This document shows, one piece after another, positions 26,414 to 38,000 of a stretch of DNA of 64,000 bases. The translations under genes and the position numbers were made by a program. Each line of letters starts with the position of its first letter. Positions within the stretch are counted from its first letter, which is position 1. The notes under the pieces are model-generated. The model was not told the DNA's origin. It saw only the letters and a program-made list of their open reading frames with translations, and searched no databases. The stretch is from Taenia hydatigena (taxonomy: Eukaryota > Platyhelminthes > Cestoda > Cyclophyllidea > Taeniidae): contig JADWOT020000003.1 of assembly GCA_036345935.2 (NCBI GenBank), positions 20,168,509 through 20,232,508 of the forward strand, in the 5' to 3' direction.

Positions 26414-26788
26414 TTAGCTTTCAGAAGCACTAGTATCAAAGGAGAGATTTTTCAGTGATCTCTTGCAAGCATCAATCGTCGAAACGCAGGCCCCAATTCT
26501 TTCAAACGTATTCATTATATCAATACCAAGTTCTTGTGCATTCTCGTCAATTTCCTTTTGGTCATTTAAAGCTTGCAACTCAAGCTCACTAAACAAAAAG
26601 TTGATCTAAATGCTGATAAACACATCAACTTTGCGTACCCGTTCAATGACGTAATCACGACAAGCGTGAAGATTTTCCCAAAATGTACTCCGAGAACTTT
26701 CCAAATGGTGCATTAGCTCATTTGATCGTGTTTCAATATCTCTCTTGAATAACTCAAAGCGATCTGAACAATTGGGTGGTTCATCCAT
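26414..26788 (-). CDS. Small two-exon protein, 106 residues, unknown, mostly helical
   Basis: Exon 1 is 26788-26639 (50 codons, starting MDEPPNCSDRFELFKRD) and exon 2 is 26584-26414 (56 codons and stop), with a 54-nt intron whose GTACGC donor and GTGAG acceptor keep phase 0; the TTTAG acceptor 5 nt upstream would break the frame. The protein is charged, without signal peptide or membrane segment, and its heptad-like spacing (LELQALNDQKEIDENAQEL) suggests a helical bundle or coiled coil, the size and style of subunits of small adaptor complexes such as BLOC-1 or kinetochore complexes. I cannot assign a family. It ends toward the receptor gene (tail-to-tail) and its start is about 830 bp from TRMT10C, transcribed the other way. 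Confidence 0.6.
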
Positions 26789-27617
26789 TAGAGCAATCTA
26801 TAGGAAAACAGATGGATCATCACTGCGAGAAAACTAATATTTGTACTAAAGCGTGAAGTAACTATCTTCTAAGTCCACCAATACCATCGCTTTGGTGCAT
26901 GTGGTATTAGCATAAATTATCACTAGACAAATTAGCAGAAGCTGAAGAAAATAAAGTTTAAAAACCACAGCGAGATGGTGAATGCGCGATAAATCAGAAA
27001 CCCATCAAAAAAATGAACAAGGTTAAGTTATATAAACAAAATAGACACGAATTAGACGATGCTAATAACTTCTTAACATCAGCAGAAACGATCCAGAAAA
27101 AATCATCAGGATCTTGATCCACTTGGTAAATTGTGCAGTAACAAACGAAAGTATTGCATCACAGTGAGATACCTGGGTTTAACACCACAAACAGCAAGTC
27201 CTGGCTCATAAACAAAAAAAATAAAACTGAATAAAAAATCTAGGCATTTTTGCAGCGATTAGGTAAGGGTCCACTGCATGTACTTTCCCGCGTTGTATTG
27301 CGAAACGATAAGCATCCATTCTTATCTTTATTTGAATTCTCACAGGTTGTTTTGTTTGAAGTATTACGCTACATTTTTTATTGTAGATCTGCCTTGCACA
27401 GCTTTTTAGTACTTGCGGCTTAACTAATTTTCAGTGGAATGCATCGAAAAATTATAGCCGGCTTTGTTTTGCAAAATCAAGGCAAGTTTCAAAAATTATT
27501 ATGCTTTCGGGCTTAATGTTAGGGTAGTTTTTCCGCCACTAATTTATTTCAAGGACACATTTGTTGTACGGTTCGCTATTTAGGCTATTCTAAGGTCAAC
27601 GGGGCGTTTGCTGCGTG
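26789..27617. promoter_or_regulatory. Shared upstream region of two divergent genes
   Basis: 829 bp between the start codons of the small gene (-) and TRMT10C (+). No exon seen. By position it should hold both promoters; I see no reliable TATA or initiator motif. Confidence 0.4.
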
Positions 27618-29694
27618 ATGCAAACTGTTATGAACATTGTTTTCAAATATCTGCCGATTTCACCCACTTTATTTCCAAAAATTTGTAGTTTTCTAGCGCA
27701 ATGCAGATCTTACTCGGCGCATGCATCTGTCGCACCATATCTCCTGGATCGTACAAGACCCGCTGAGGACATACTAAAGAATTTGACTCCCGACGATGCC
27801 CAACGGCTTGAGTATATCAAAGCCGAGCATAATATGCTCATCTCTAGTGGTCGATCTGCGCCTCTAGATTTGTCTGCCTTAGATTATCTAGAGCTCTTAT
27901 GTTGTACTTCTGTTAGTGCTAGAAATCGCTACTACATGTTTCGATTCAAGATTTCAAAGAGGAAGGAAGCTAGGAAAGCCAAACTAGCGGGAAAAACTGA
28001 TAATGAGGTACAGAAACATTAGCACATTTTCAGCTTAAGTTGCCTATAGAACTGACACAGAAAAATCAAATTCTGCGCATGATAACGTCCTCTCCAGTTC
28101 GTATGCACCATGACGATTGGGTGGTGGCTGAACTTCGCACCGCTGACGATTCTGCTCAGACGCTAGTTTTTGACTGTTCACATGAAAGCGAAATGCGCAT
28201 CATGGATCAGAGGAATCTTGCACGCCAAATGGCAATGGCTTTCGCGCACAATCGAACAATCCGACCGTTCCCCTTTCATTTTATGTTCACGAGTCTCATG
28301 CCCGGAACTAATCAATACCGCTTTTTTGAGGAGGCCTTTGGCGCATGCCGATCAGTGAGCTTTATTGAGTTTTGTGTAGGATTCACCGAAACTTTTATGT
28401 GTGATTCGTTGTTACGAATAATTGAAAAATCTTTTCGGAAGTACTATTTTTAGACTCACAAAACACTTTTTGGGTTAATTTGGTTAAGATTAGTTATTCA
28501 AATCAATAGGGGGATTTTTCGAACCTACAGTCAGGAGGACTGAGAAGTTTGGAGGAATATCCCTTCACAGTAAGATCAGAACACTTTGCTGAAGTAATGA
28601 AGGGTCGCAAGTTGATATATCTCAGTCCGAATGCATCTCACGCCTTTGAAAATGGTGAATTTGATCACGATGCCACTTTCGTCGTTGGTGGCATCGTTGA
28701 CAAGGCTATTCGTCGTCCCGTCACGTATGCAAAGGCTCGTCGTGCTGGTGCGTTTTCCTTTGGAAATTTATTACCCATATCTTTTCCATCGATTCTCGTT
28801 CAACTCTACCATAATGGTCTTGATTTGAGAATTGTGTGCATTTGGTATTTTTTATGTGGTTTGGAGTTTGATTGGTGGAGGGCACTTGTTCCCACACGTT
28901 TAAGTGTTAGAGTTCCTTCACTAGAACGGATATGATCATTTTGCAATTCTTTTAATTGATTTGATGCTGTGGATTCAGCTTTGCCATCCGTAGCTCCATC
29001 AGATTATTTAAAGTGAATCTGAACATATTTTGAAGCTGTTATCGGCCATGCAATTATTATTGAAAGCTAGCTAGTTAGGCCTATTCGGTAGTTTGTTTGC
29101 TTTCCTGCTAATAAGACGTCAGATGCAACACATCAGCTGCATTGCTATTATGGAGGATTCTGTTTGCCATTGGACTGTTGAGTCCAGCTTTTGTATTCCA
29201 TATTCAATTCAATTAATTCAAGTGTTTTGAGGGACCCAAATGTTTTGTGTTTAGGACACTTTATTGATCAGATCTCATTTACCCTCCTCAAAAAAAGCTT
29301 AAATAGCCTCATTTGGTGATAATAAAGATCGCATTTGCAGGTTTTCTGTTCATATGTCTTAACTCGTGGGGTGGGATTGTGATATTGTGATCCCTCTGCA
29401 TCACTTAGCACTAACACCCTCCTATGACCTTTGGAGTGCTACTAATTAACAATGAGTAGCTGGTCACTTGCGTTTTCAGGCTGGGAGTGCGTGCGGCTTC
29501 CATTGGAGCGTTACGTGCACTGGCGCTCGGGCAACAAGACTCTCACTTTGGTGACCATTCACGCCATTCTCGCCACAGCCAAGAAGACGAACGGGGACTG
29601 GAAGGCCGCTTTGGAACAGAACATTCCCTCTCGCTTTCTCCGAGAGCACGATTCTGTTCAAAGAGACATCAACAGGCTCTTTCAGAGCATCTGA
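27618..29694 (+). CDS. TRMT10C: tRNA methyltransferase 10 C (mitochondrial RNase P protein 1)
   Basis: Methylates N1 of purine 9 of mitochondrial tRNAs and, in animals, forms with an SDR dehydrogenase and PRORP the RNA-free mitochondrial RNase P. Four exons: 27618-28007, 28034-28354, 28531-28747, 29480-29694, all phase-matched, about 380 residues (human about 400). The N-terminus is Arg/Ser-rich and lacks acidic residues for about 40 positions, as in a mitochondrial presequence. The TRM10 SPOUT domain runs from about residue 165 to 355: VFDCSHESEM (about 176), the SAM-pocket stretch KLIYLSPNASH, GGIVDKAIRRPVTYAKARR (about 290), then LPLERYVHWRSGNKTLT and the C-terminal DWKAALEQNIPSRF helix. 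Intron 1 is only 26 nt if the CAG acceptor at 28031-28033 is used, or 32 nt with the in-frame AAG acceptor at 28039. Assignment to the C paralogue rather than A/B rests on the presequence and long N-terminal region. Confidence 0.9.
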
Positions 29695-29766
29695 ACTTCT
29701 GCATTTGCACTATCAATTAATGGTTTAGAAATGTTGGCTCTTGTACAGGATTGTTAATTTTTTAAC

Positions 29767-29772
29767 AATAAA
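29767..29772 (+). terminator. Poly(A) signal for TRMT10C
   Basis: AATAAA 73 nt after the TRMT10C stop codon, in the expected place for a short 3' UTR. Confidence 0.65.
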
Positions 29773-30471
29773 TCAACCCTCTAGACTCAATCTATGTGTC
29801 GCTCGATCTTAGCTTGGGTAAGTTAATTCGTTTTGATACACTGCTAAAAATATTTGAAAAGTTCAAGTAACAATTGATAGGCTCTAAGGAAGGCAAAGGT
29901 GTCCTTTGTGATGCAGTGCAACAAGTGAGAAGTTGCCGGTTATGTATTGAAAACTGGTAGTCACATTATTCTTATTATCATCAACAAAGATTCGTATAAA
30001 TTCGTGCGGCTATTATCATGTATCTGGCATCGACTTGTAAAGTGCAGGAACCCATTTGATGTGCCTCTAGTGTATTTTAGACCATACATGCGCGTATGCC
30101 TATCAATGAAGGGATTTATCCTCATTTTTCTCCTCACCTTAAACTCGATTCCAAAATTGCGGAAGTCTGCCTCAAACTTTGAACAGTATTTGGGGAAGGT
30201 GAACCATCCTGAAGGACTAAGTGGTACTTCTGAACGCATCACTCGATAGCCGTGCCAAGAACAACTTCTAGTGGTGAAGTGCCTAATACATACACCAACA
30301 AACGATAGTGAGCTTCATACCGTGGCAATTTGTCATCCGCTTCTTTCGCAATATAAAAAGTTGCCTTTACAATCGTTGATTATCTTAGCTGATGGTGCGA
30401 AACGGCCTTTGTGTTGCAACGTCAACGCCCATAAGCCAACTCACATCTCCCGCTTTCGTTATCTCCATACC

Positions 30472-30557
30472 ATTCACCCACCCACTCATCCACCCGCTCA
30501 TCCACTCACTCATCTACTCACTCACTCACTCACTCACCCACTCATTCACTCACTGCC
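30472..30557 (+). repeat. Degenerate (CACT)n minisatellite inside left arm
   Basis: Tandem CACT/CACC-type tetranucleotides, interrupted. It creates spurious Thr/His/Pro/Ser-rich frames on this strand. Confidence 0.85.
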
Positions 30558-30686
30558 CAGCCTACACCTCTGGGGAACCAAGTCATCCCAGGGGACATGA
30601 CTCGCTTTGTGTACAGAACACGCACCCATTCGTCACGACTTTCGTGCTGAAGCTCAGATAAACTATGCCCGAATCCATCCAACCGC

Positions 30687-30721
30687 CCATCCACCCATCC
30701 ATCCATCCATCCATCCATCCA
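30687..30721 (+). repeat. (ATCC)n microsatellite inside left arm
   Basis: About seven tandem ATCC units. On the other strand it gives a spurious WMDGWMDG frame. Confidence 0.85.
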
Positions 30722-33700
30722 GCTGCTCGACACGATGCAACTAGCCCGAAGGTGTGCATGAATGCCCTTGTGAGGAATAGTCGTCAGTACAGTAGAGGTT
30801 GAACCCTCGCATCAATTGGATGAGGAGAATCGTCATTTGCACAGGGTGGTGTGGGTCCCTGTGGGTCAACTCTCATCCACAAGGAGGCTAGCACACTCGC
30901 ATAGAAGGAGGTGGCGCATTTTCCTCCCTTCTCGCCGACGATATTCTTTCTTGGGACTGTTAGCGCTCTCTGACAGTTGACACGATCGCAAAGTAGGATT
31001 GGCAGTTGTAGATGAAATTGTAGCAGAAAATGAAGCAGCTAGATGAACTCTTTTTCCTTGGCAGAACACAAGGCTTTACAACCGCTGATTTTGTATGCAT
31101 TCGTTTCGTTAGGACGATTTGTAGCTCCCAATAATTACTCTCTAATTGTTCAACTTTGTATTATGAAAGAGACACGAGCTTTTTTGCCGCTATTTTGTGA
31201 AGACGAATTTGGCTTTCCTCGCATGCCACGTTTGTTTTATGTAGCCGTAGCTGTTCCATTGGCAGTTCAGTAACGAGTTGCGCATATAACACTGAACTGT
31301 GTCTCCAGTGCGTATTTTAACCATGGGTATGCACAAATCACTGTGGCAAATTACTTCTACGCTGTTAGAATGCGATATGCGCAAGCACAGTCATCTCTAG
31401 TGCTTAACTTATGGAGAGCCAAATCACTCAAGGCACAAATTGAAGGGTGCCCTACCGAAATTTTCGTCCATAGGAAACTTGATGAACGATCCCACTTGGT
31501 TAGTTCAAAATAAAGGATTGGGATGACTTGAAAAACGCATAGCCAACGTCTTAAAAGTGCTTCTTACCGCTGCTATTTATACCAATCGCTCTACGAATCT
31601 TTGAAGCAGGCCAGTCCGAATGTGGAATACTTGTCCCTGTTTCTAATCGTATTATATTTGTCAATGTGAATGTTGTAGCATGTTTGATACATTGCATCTT
31701 CTTACTGCGTTTATCATGCTCAATTTCTAGGCTAAATGTGTTTCCGATTCGAGAGTTATTTGGAAGATACATTAGTAGTTGCAGTACTTGAATGTACAAT
31801 CCACTCCCGATTATATGTCCTGATGGATAGATGGATGAAAGAGCATAGAGGATGCGTGCCTGATTTAATTAAGTTTTGCAAGCGTTTTGATAGGACCTAT
31901 TGCAAGCTAAGATATTCCAAAAGCGTTCGCTGAGACTCGACTTAATGACAAAAATTAGAAAGATTAATGAGGGAATCGTAGGTGTTTCGAGGCGAGAATT
32001 TGCGCCTTACGTGGCCAATGTCATGCAAAATCATGTTCTGTCGCAAAGAGTGAAATGTCTCTGCTAATTGAAGCCTCACATAAAATTTTGTAGTGTGCTG
32101 GGAAGTCCAGCACAGATAATTCGTAAATCACGTGATCGAGACATCCTCTTTTGCAAAAATGTGTCAATGTTTTGCATTTCAGGGTCTATTTTAGGCGCAA
32201 CTAAGTTAAAGACAGTTATACCAACGCTAGCTAGGAGAGTTCAAAAGTGATCGGTTACAACTAAGATACTAAACTATACATTTGGCGGCAATTTATTGCG
32301 GTGTGTGATAAACAGAAGCATCCAACCAATCGCCATAAATCATGCCTCAACCTCCTTCTTAATGGGCCATTAGAGGTGATCAGTGTGGTGTGCAACTGAG
32401 GGAAAATGTAGAGTCCTCTCTCAAATGTAACAATGTGCCGTGGATGTTGGACACGCCCAAGTTGAGCTGATTGTATGGCCAAACAGGAGCGTTCTTCCGT
32501 AAAAGCTAAAGCTAGGAACACTTTATGATCGAGTCCTAAATAAGAGCACAGGAAGCCTACAATTATCCATTCAACTGGGGTTCTGTGGTTGACTGAAATC
32601 GTGGACAAGACTTTGTCGATTATGGGGGTCGCTTTCATATAGAATTAAATTAATCATTCAATAATCGCTCCTCGAGCTTTGTTAATGGCCGTCAATTCAA
32701 CATACCATGGTTCTTTGACTGGATTGAGGACCTGACGCCCCTTGAATAAGCTGCATTACTGTTTAAAATTGGGCCATTAATGTACTCTTGACGGAGACAA
32801 GAAACATTAAACACGTAGGAGGAAATTAATTTACATCGTGAGAAGTAAAAGATGCACCCATTTGGCATCATCTCTGTTGCGCCATTGCCTAGGTAGATAT
32901 CAGTAAAATATGAAAAAGTACTGCATGCCAAATGACTACAGTTGAAAGTTGCTTTGACAAGAGATTTGGGATAGTTACTACAAGTAAGGGTTTTAAATGA
33001 AGAGAATTTGTTATTAGAGCGAAATATTTTGGGCTCATTTTACTTCTCTGATGCGATTGCACTTGGGAATGTGACAGAAAGATTGCTGCAGTTCGAAGCC
33101 ATTATGAAGACAGCTCAAAGAACCACAAGATGTCCCATAACTTTTGGGAGAAAAGCTGCACCCTCCTCTGTTTTGTGCCATAACGTATTTGACAACCTAT
33201 GAGCGAAGCGTCTTTAATTAACTAAAGTAGATAAGATCTGTACACAGTATAACATATACACTCTGTTCTCCCCTTGGCTCTTTTCTCATGCTGGCATGAC
33301 CAAACTGTTGGGGATTGTTCCAAAATGGCATCAACACTTGATCTACCCAACCAACCTCCTCGGCTTCTGTTCAAAAATCAGAAAAAGGCGTTAGGGGCTT
33401 AAGTTGGGAGCTCAACTGATTGGCACAATTGCCAGTCATATTCGGTCCTTCTCTTCTCCATCTACAATGCAATCGTCAAGTAAGATTTTGGATTTGGATG
33501 CACAAAGGAATTAATTGTGGAGTCGCAAGTCTAAATAAATTTAAACCATTTTTACCTCTATTTAACTTTTGTGAGCTAAACTGAATTTGTTTAGGGAACT
33601 AACTGATAAAGCAAGTTTAGGTAATTGAAGGTCAAAATTGTGGAATAAGGCCTTAGGTTCACTCCCACCAATAGTGGTGTGCTCGTTTCTTATTCTAGAA

Positions 33701-35050
33701 CAGGGAAGAAGATTCGTTATGTAGAGTTCGCTTTAATAAATTAAAGGCAAGAGCTGCTGCTTTTGTTCCCTTACACAATGAACTACCACTGATCTAATCG
33801 TCCCATTAATAGCCCTTAAACTTTAAAAATGTTCGAAGGAAAATAAATGGTCCTAAAATTGGTAGACTCAATTGTTTAGGGAATATGAAAAGCACGAAAG
33901 CATTTTAAAATTAGCAGAGACACGCCGACTTTCCTCCAGACAATCGAACCAGCCTCCGTGGTTCAGTTCGACTTGATGCCTCCTGAGATGCAGTTGCTTC
34001 GATTGATACAATCCTGGAGTGCCTCTAAATTCCAAGTTCATCCACCTCGCCAAGTGCTTTAAGGTGAAATTGTAAAGGAAGTTTCAAGCGCAATCACATA
34101 ATCACAAAACACGGGTAATTGCCATGTTAATCTTCTTTAAGAGCGAAAACTATCCCCATACTTTCATTTACACCTTACTGTGAACGTCAAGTTGAAAGCT
34201 TGTTACCACTACCTCGGTAACCTTACGTCGCTTCCGTGGTTGTAGTCTTTCAGCTGTCACGGCGCATTGCTTTTGGGGAGAGGCGCTAGCGCTACAAAAT
34301 CGCTGCATCAACATGGATTTGCCATTGAGAATGATTTGCGTGGTTTTGTGGCAAATTCTCCCCCCATTTGTCTAATTTCCCTTTGAAATTGCTTTAAGAT
34401 GGCAATATGGAAAGTGATGGTAGGGTAATTTACACGCTAGCTACTACAGTCTCGAAGGTAAAACGACTATTATAGCGCAGATGTTTTAGTGCTCTTATAT
34501 GACACCTACACTTGCAGTACCGAGGCAATTGCTATGTATTTATGGCGTTTGGCAACCAAAAAGTGCTGCAGTTCATAGACCATGAGTATTTCACATTTGC
34601 ATCATTGTCTGCAGAGCCTTTAGCTGCTTCGCAACACGAGCTTGTGATTCGAGGGGGAGATAATGGGCTCTGATGTTTTTGTGTCGCCAAACCAACTTGT
34701 GAACACAAACATCTCGACTCTGCTGAGAGCAGCATTGTACGGAAAACTAATGATAAGACAGATAAATGCATCACCCATATGTGGCGCAGCAAATAAGCAG
34801 GGTGAGAAGTTATCTGTCTGTTTGTCAGTTTGATTGGTTTGCTTGGGGGGTCGGAGTAAAAATAGCCTTCCTGTTTGGGCAGAAGTTGACTTGGAGCAGA
34901 CTAATTCAAAAAATGTCACGCTTTGCGGCTTTTAATTTTCTTAATCTTCTTTTATGCTAATAGGAAATAATCTAATGCAAGGTTGGTAAGCAAATTTGGT
35001 AAGGACTGTAATCACGCTTCTAATGCTTTAATTGCTTGTTTAACTCTCAG

Positions 35051-38000
35051 TTTTGGTAACGGCTGCTGGAGACCGCGCTATTGTACCCCTGCTGAACGGC
35101 ACGACCTTTAGCCCGAGTGGTAAGTCATCTTTCGGCTTTATGGAGGTCTCGGGACACTGCAATTCTCCTTATCCATTAAGTAGGCTTATTCCTTCTTGCT
35201 ACAATGCTTTACAAATCACATTCTCGGCGTCTTAACTGTAGACTTGTGTCCAGAGGTATCAAACACAGACTGTCAACAGGATGTTAATTGGAGCGGAAAC
35301 TACGCAGAGCAACAAAAGCGCGGGACGAAGGGAAGTGAACGAATGGATTATTCTGTTAGCAGTTGTTTTGAAATAAAAACTCTACAGACATGAATAGCGT
35401 GTTCGTTCCACTTGAGGCTGGTCTTTGTGTTCCATTTCGGAACATTTAATGAAATGTGAAAAAAAGACCCAGTGGAACGTTGAATATGTAAAACATGGAA
35501 ATTGTTCTATTTTTCTCCATCAAAACGGAAGCAATTACTAATAATGCATTCTAAACCAGGTTAATAAAATTGAGCTAAGAGAAGCAGTTTTGCCTCAGTG
35601 AACACAAGTTTGTACCGTAATCAGTGGGTGCTGCCGAATTCGTCTACTTCAAATTCGTCCCATAACAGAACTAGTTAGAGAGGGTAAATAAGTGAATTGG
35701 AAAACTCAGACTCAAAACAATTTCTCACTAACGATATTGCTGCTTCGTACACAATTGCTGGACACTGCGAATCTCTAGATAATGTGCTCTGTTTTCTGTG
35801 AAAAAGTCATGATTTTTGTCCACTTGTTAATGGTCATCAAGGTTAATAGGAGTAATATCACTCACGTTCAGAAGTGGAGGAGCACTGCATAACGCTTTAG
35901 GCGGCGACCACGGGCGTCTAAACCACTGTTTGTGAGTTGGCTCTATTCAACATAAACCTCTTCACTGCACAGAGGATGTGAAATCTGGTGGGTTTCCTCT
36001 ACTAATGCCCAACACCACGATGCCTCCAGCCACGACTGCTTTCTCTTCTATCATGCTTGTAAGTAAATTTGCATTTTAAGTAGTTTGAATGCCTCAAACA
36101 CTTTTTAGATGCAATTTTTGACTACGTTGAACTGGCGGATAAGGAAGAAAAGTGACTACATCATTTAATCTAGAAATACTGGTCAGTGAAAAGCGGTAGA
36201 AAGAAGAGCAAAAGCTCGTGACTACTTCCGTAGTTGAGTTTTTGCCAAACCCAACTCAAAATGAAATTAAATGCAAGGTAATGAGTGAATGATTTCACTT
36301 TAAAAAAATTAAATAATGTGCCTAAAATATCAAACCTTACAACGGTCCAAATCTTATCTAAACATGCTCATTCACAACAGCCACTGCAATTAGTGACTAA
36401 AGGAAGCAAAAGTCGCTTTTATCGCCGTTTTCTTTCCTCTGATGTGAGTTGGGTCCACTTTTCGCTGGCGTTGAGAACCTAATAATTCATTACCTCCATC
36501 ATACACGACTATTCGAGTTTGTACAGAACTTTTCTATCTCTGCCGTTTCCTTCTATGGCTTAAGGCTAAATTTTAGGCTTCTGACACCTTTATGGTAAAC
36601 ATAATGAATGGAAATTACATGTCTGTATCACCCAAACACATACCACTGACGGCGAAGCGTATAATTATTGCTCCGTAGTTAAGAACCGGAAAACGAAGAA
36701 GGCAGTAGTTAGTACCGACGTCAAGGACAAACCATTTGCGCCAGTAAAACTTGACAAACCACTTTATCATCTCAACCTTATTTTTCGATTACTGTTGAGT
36801 CAAGTGAGAAAGAGTGTACTATTTTTAAAGCAAAAATCGTTCAGTGAGATAAATTTTGGACACATGAACTTTTGGGTTTATGAAAACAGCAAGCGAGTCG
36901 CACAGACCGAAAGCTCACATCACGTTCTGCCACATTATAAACTTGTCTTAGTACCTTGCTAACATACAAGAATTCTGAGGCGTCGGAATACTTCTTGTCT
37001 TAAAAACACTGTCTTATTACCTACCTCACGCCACCTTTGCGAAAAGACATTTGTTCTCAAGCGGTGCGTTCACCATTCGCACAGAATGGTTCGCTTCTTA
37101 GGCATTTTAGAGATGCACTAGGTGTTGGTCATCCAGGATCAAGTTTTCCACCTACTGATTACTGCCTGTCCTGCGAGGCCTACTGGCGGACGCACAGCCG
37201 TCCATAAAGCGCTAGCACTACTAAGATGCTTCGCCTTGCCTCAGCACCCCATCATTGCACTGCACTGTGCTTGGTGCCGTTATGGGATGCAGACAGATAC
37301 CCAAAGATTCAGATTTTGCGTCTCCATCTGTGGAAAAATGCATTCATTACAACACGCACTGGCGCGTACTGCTTTTAGTGTCTGAGTCGGTCCGCCATGT
37401 GTGCACCAAATCTGTGGTTAGACATGTGTGATACGTATTACTGCGTACATTACTGCATGATCGTAAAATTAGGAGTCCAAGTCTGACTCAAAACTAGATA
37501 AGCACAACTTATTAACTTGGTCAACATCTTTAATTTATCAGGTTACATCAATTCTAATGCATCCTGAATGAACTGACACTCCCACTTATGTTTCAGGATC
37601 CAACAGCCATGCCCAATGCATGGGCTAAGTGTCTAGCATTTTTCAATTAAGAGGGCAAAAGACTTGTAACTCCACCTCAAATCAAGCAAAGGAGGGATTC
37701 GTTCACCATCTCATTAACTCTTCGAGTTATAGAAAGTTGTATCGCAAAAAATTCACTGAAGTGACTGGGCTACTTTATCTTTAGGTCTGAGGCTTATAAA
37801 TATTCTACGGGTGGGTCGGGGTATGTGGATAGTCTTAATTAATGGGTAAAGGCTTAAGGTTTTCTACAGAAAGTCTAATTATTTTCCTTCTATAGTTTGT
37901 GACTAATAAGGGAGAACGTTTAGGCTTTTCCTAGCCCTATTTATGTGACTGTAAACAAAATCATTTGTGAATGGATGGTTCCGATTTGCCGAAGTGTACC

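Larger units (their letters stand above)
30312..31081 (+). repeat. Inverted repeat, left arm (about 770 bp)
   Basis: Almost identical to the reverse complement of 41707-42476; by eye I find only a few substitutions, for example C/T in the CTCGCCGACG block near 30930, and the internal tetranucleotide arrays have the same unit counts. Homology stops abruptly at 31081 (TTTACAA then divergent) and fades at about 30296-30312. Read on the minus strand it carries a short frame ending GRKMRHLLLCECASLLVDE, which recalls the HLLLEC segment after the reverse transcriptase of LINE elements; this is a weak hint at a retroelement fragment. Confidence 0.85.
29773..35050. other. Spacer with one arm of an inverted repeat
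   Basis: Apart from the repeat at 30312-31081, no exon chain could be built. Several short frames (for example 31736-31933) look peptide-like but lack supporting splice sites. Because the gene that follows has no identified first exon, part of this stretch may be its 5' introns. Confidence 0.4.

Noticed and set aside
30392..30733. Long Thr/His/Ser and WMDG-repeat frames
   Set aside because: They are translations of tetranucleotide arrays and are the same in both inverted repeat arms.
31736..31933. Frame reminiscent of an alpha-helical domain (YLEDTLVVAVLECTIHSRLY)
   Set aside because: No acceptor/donor pair in phase with any neighbour; similarity to VPS9-type regions was only an impression.
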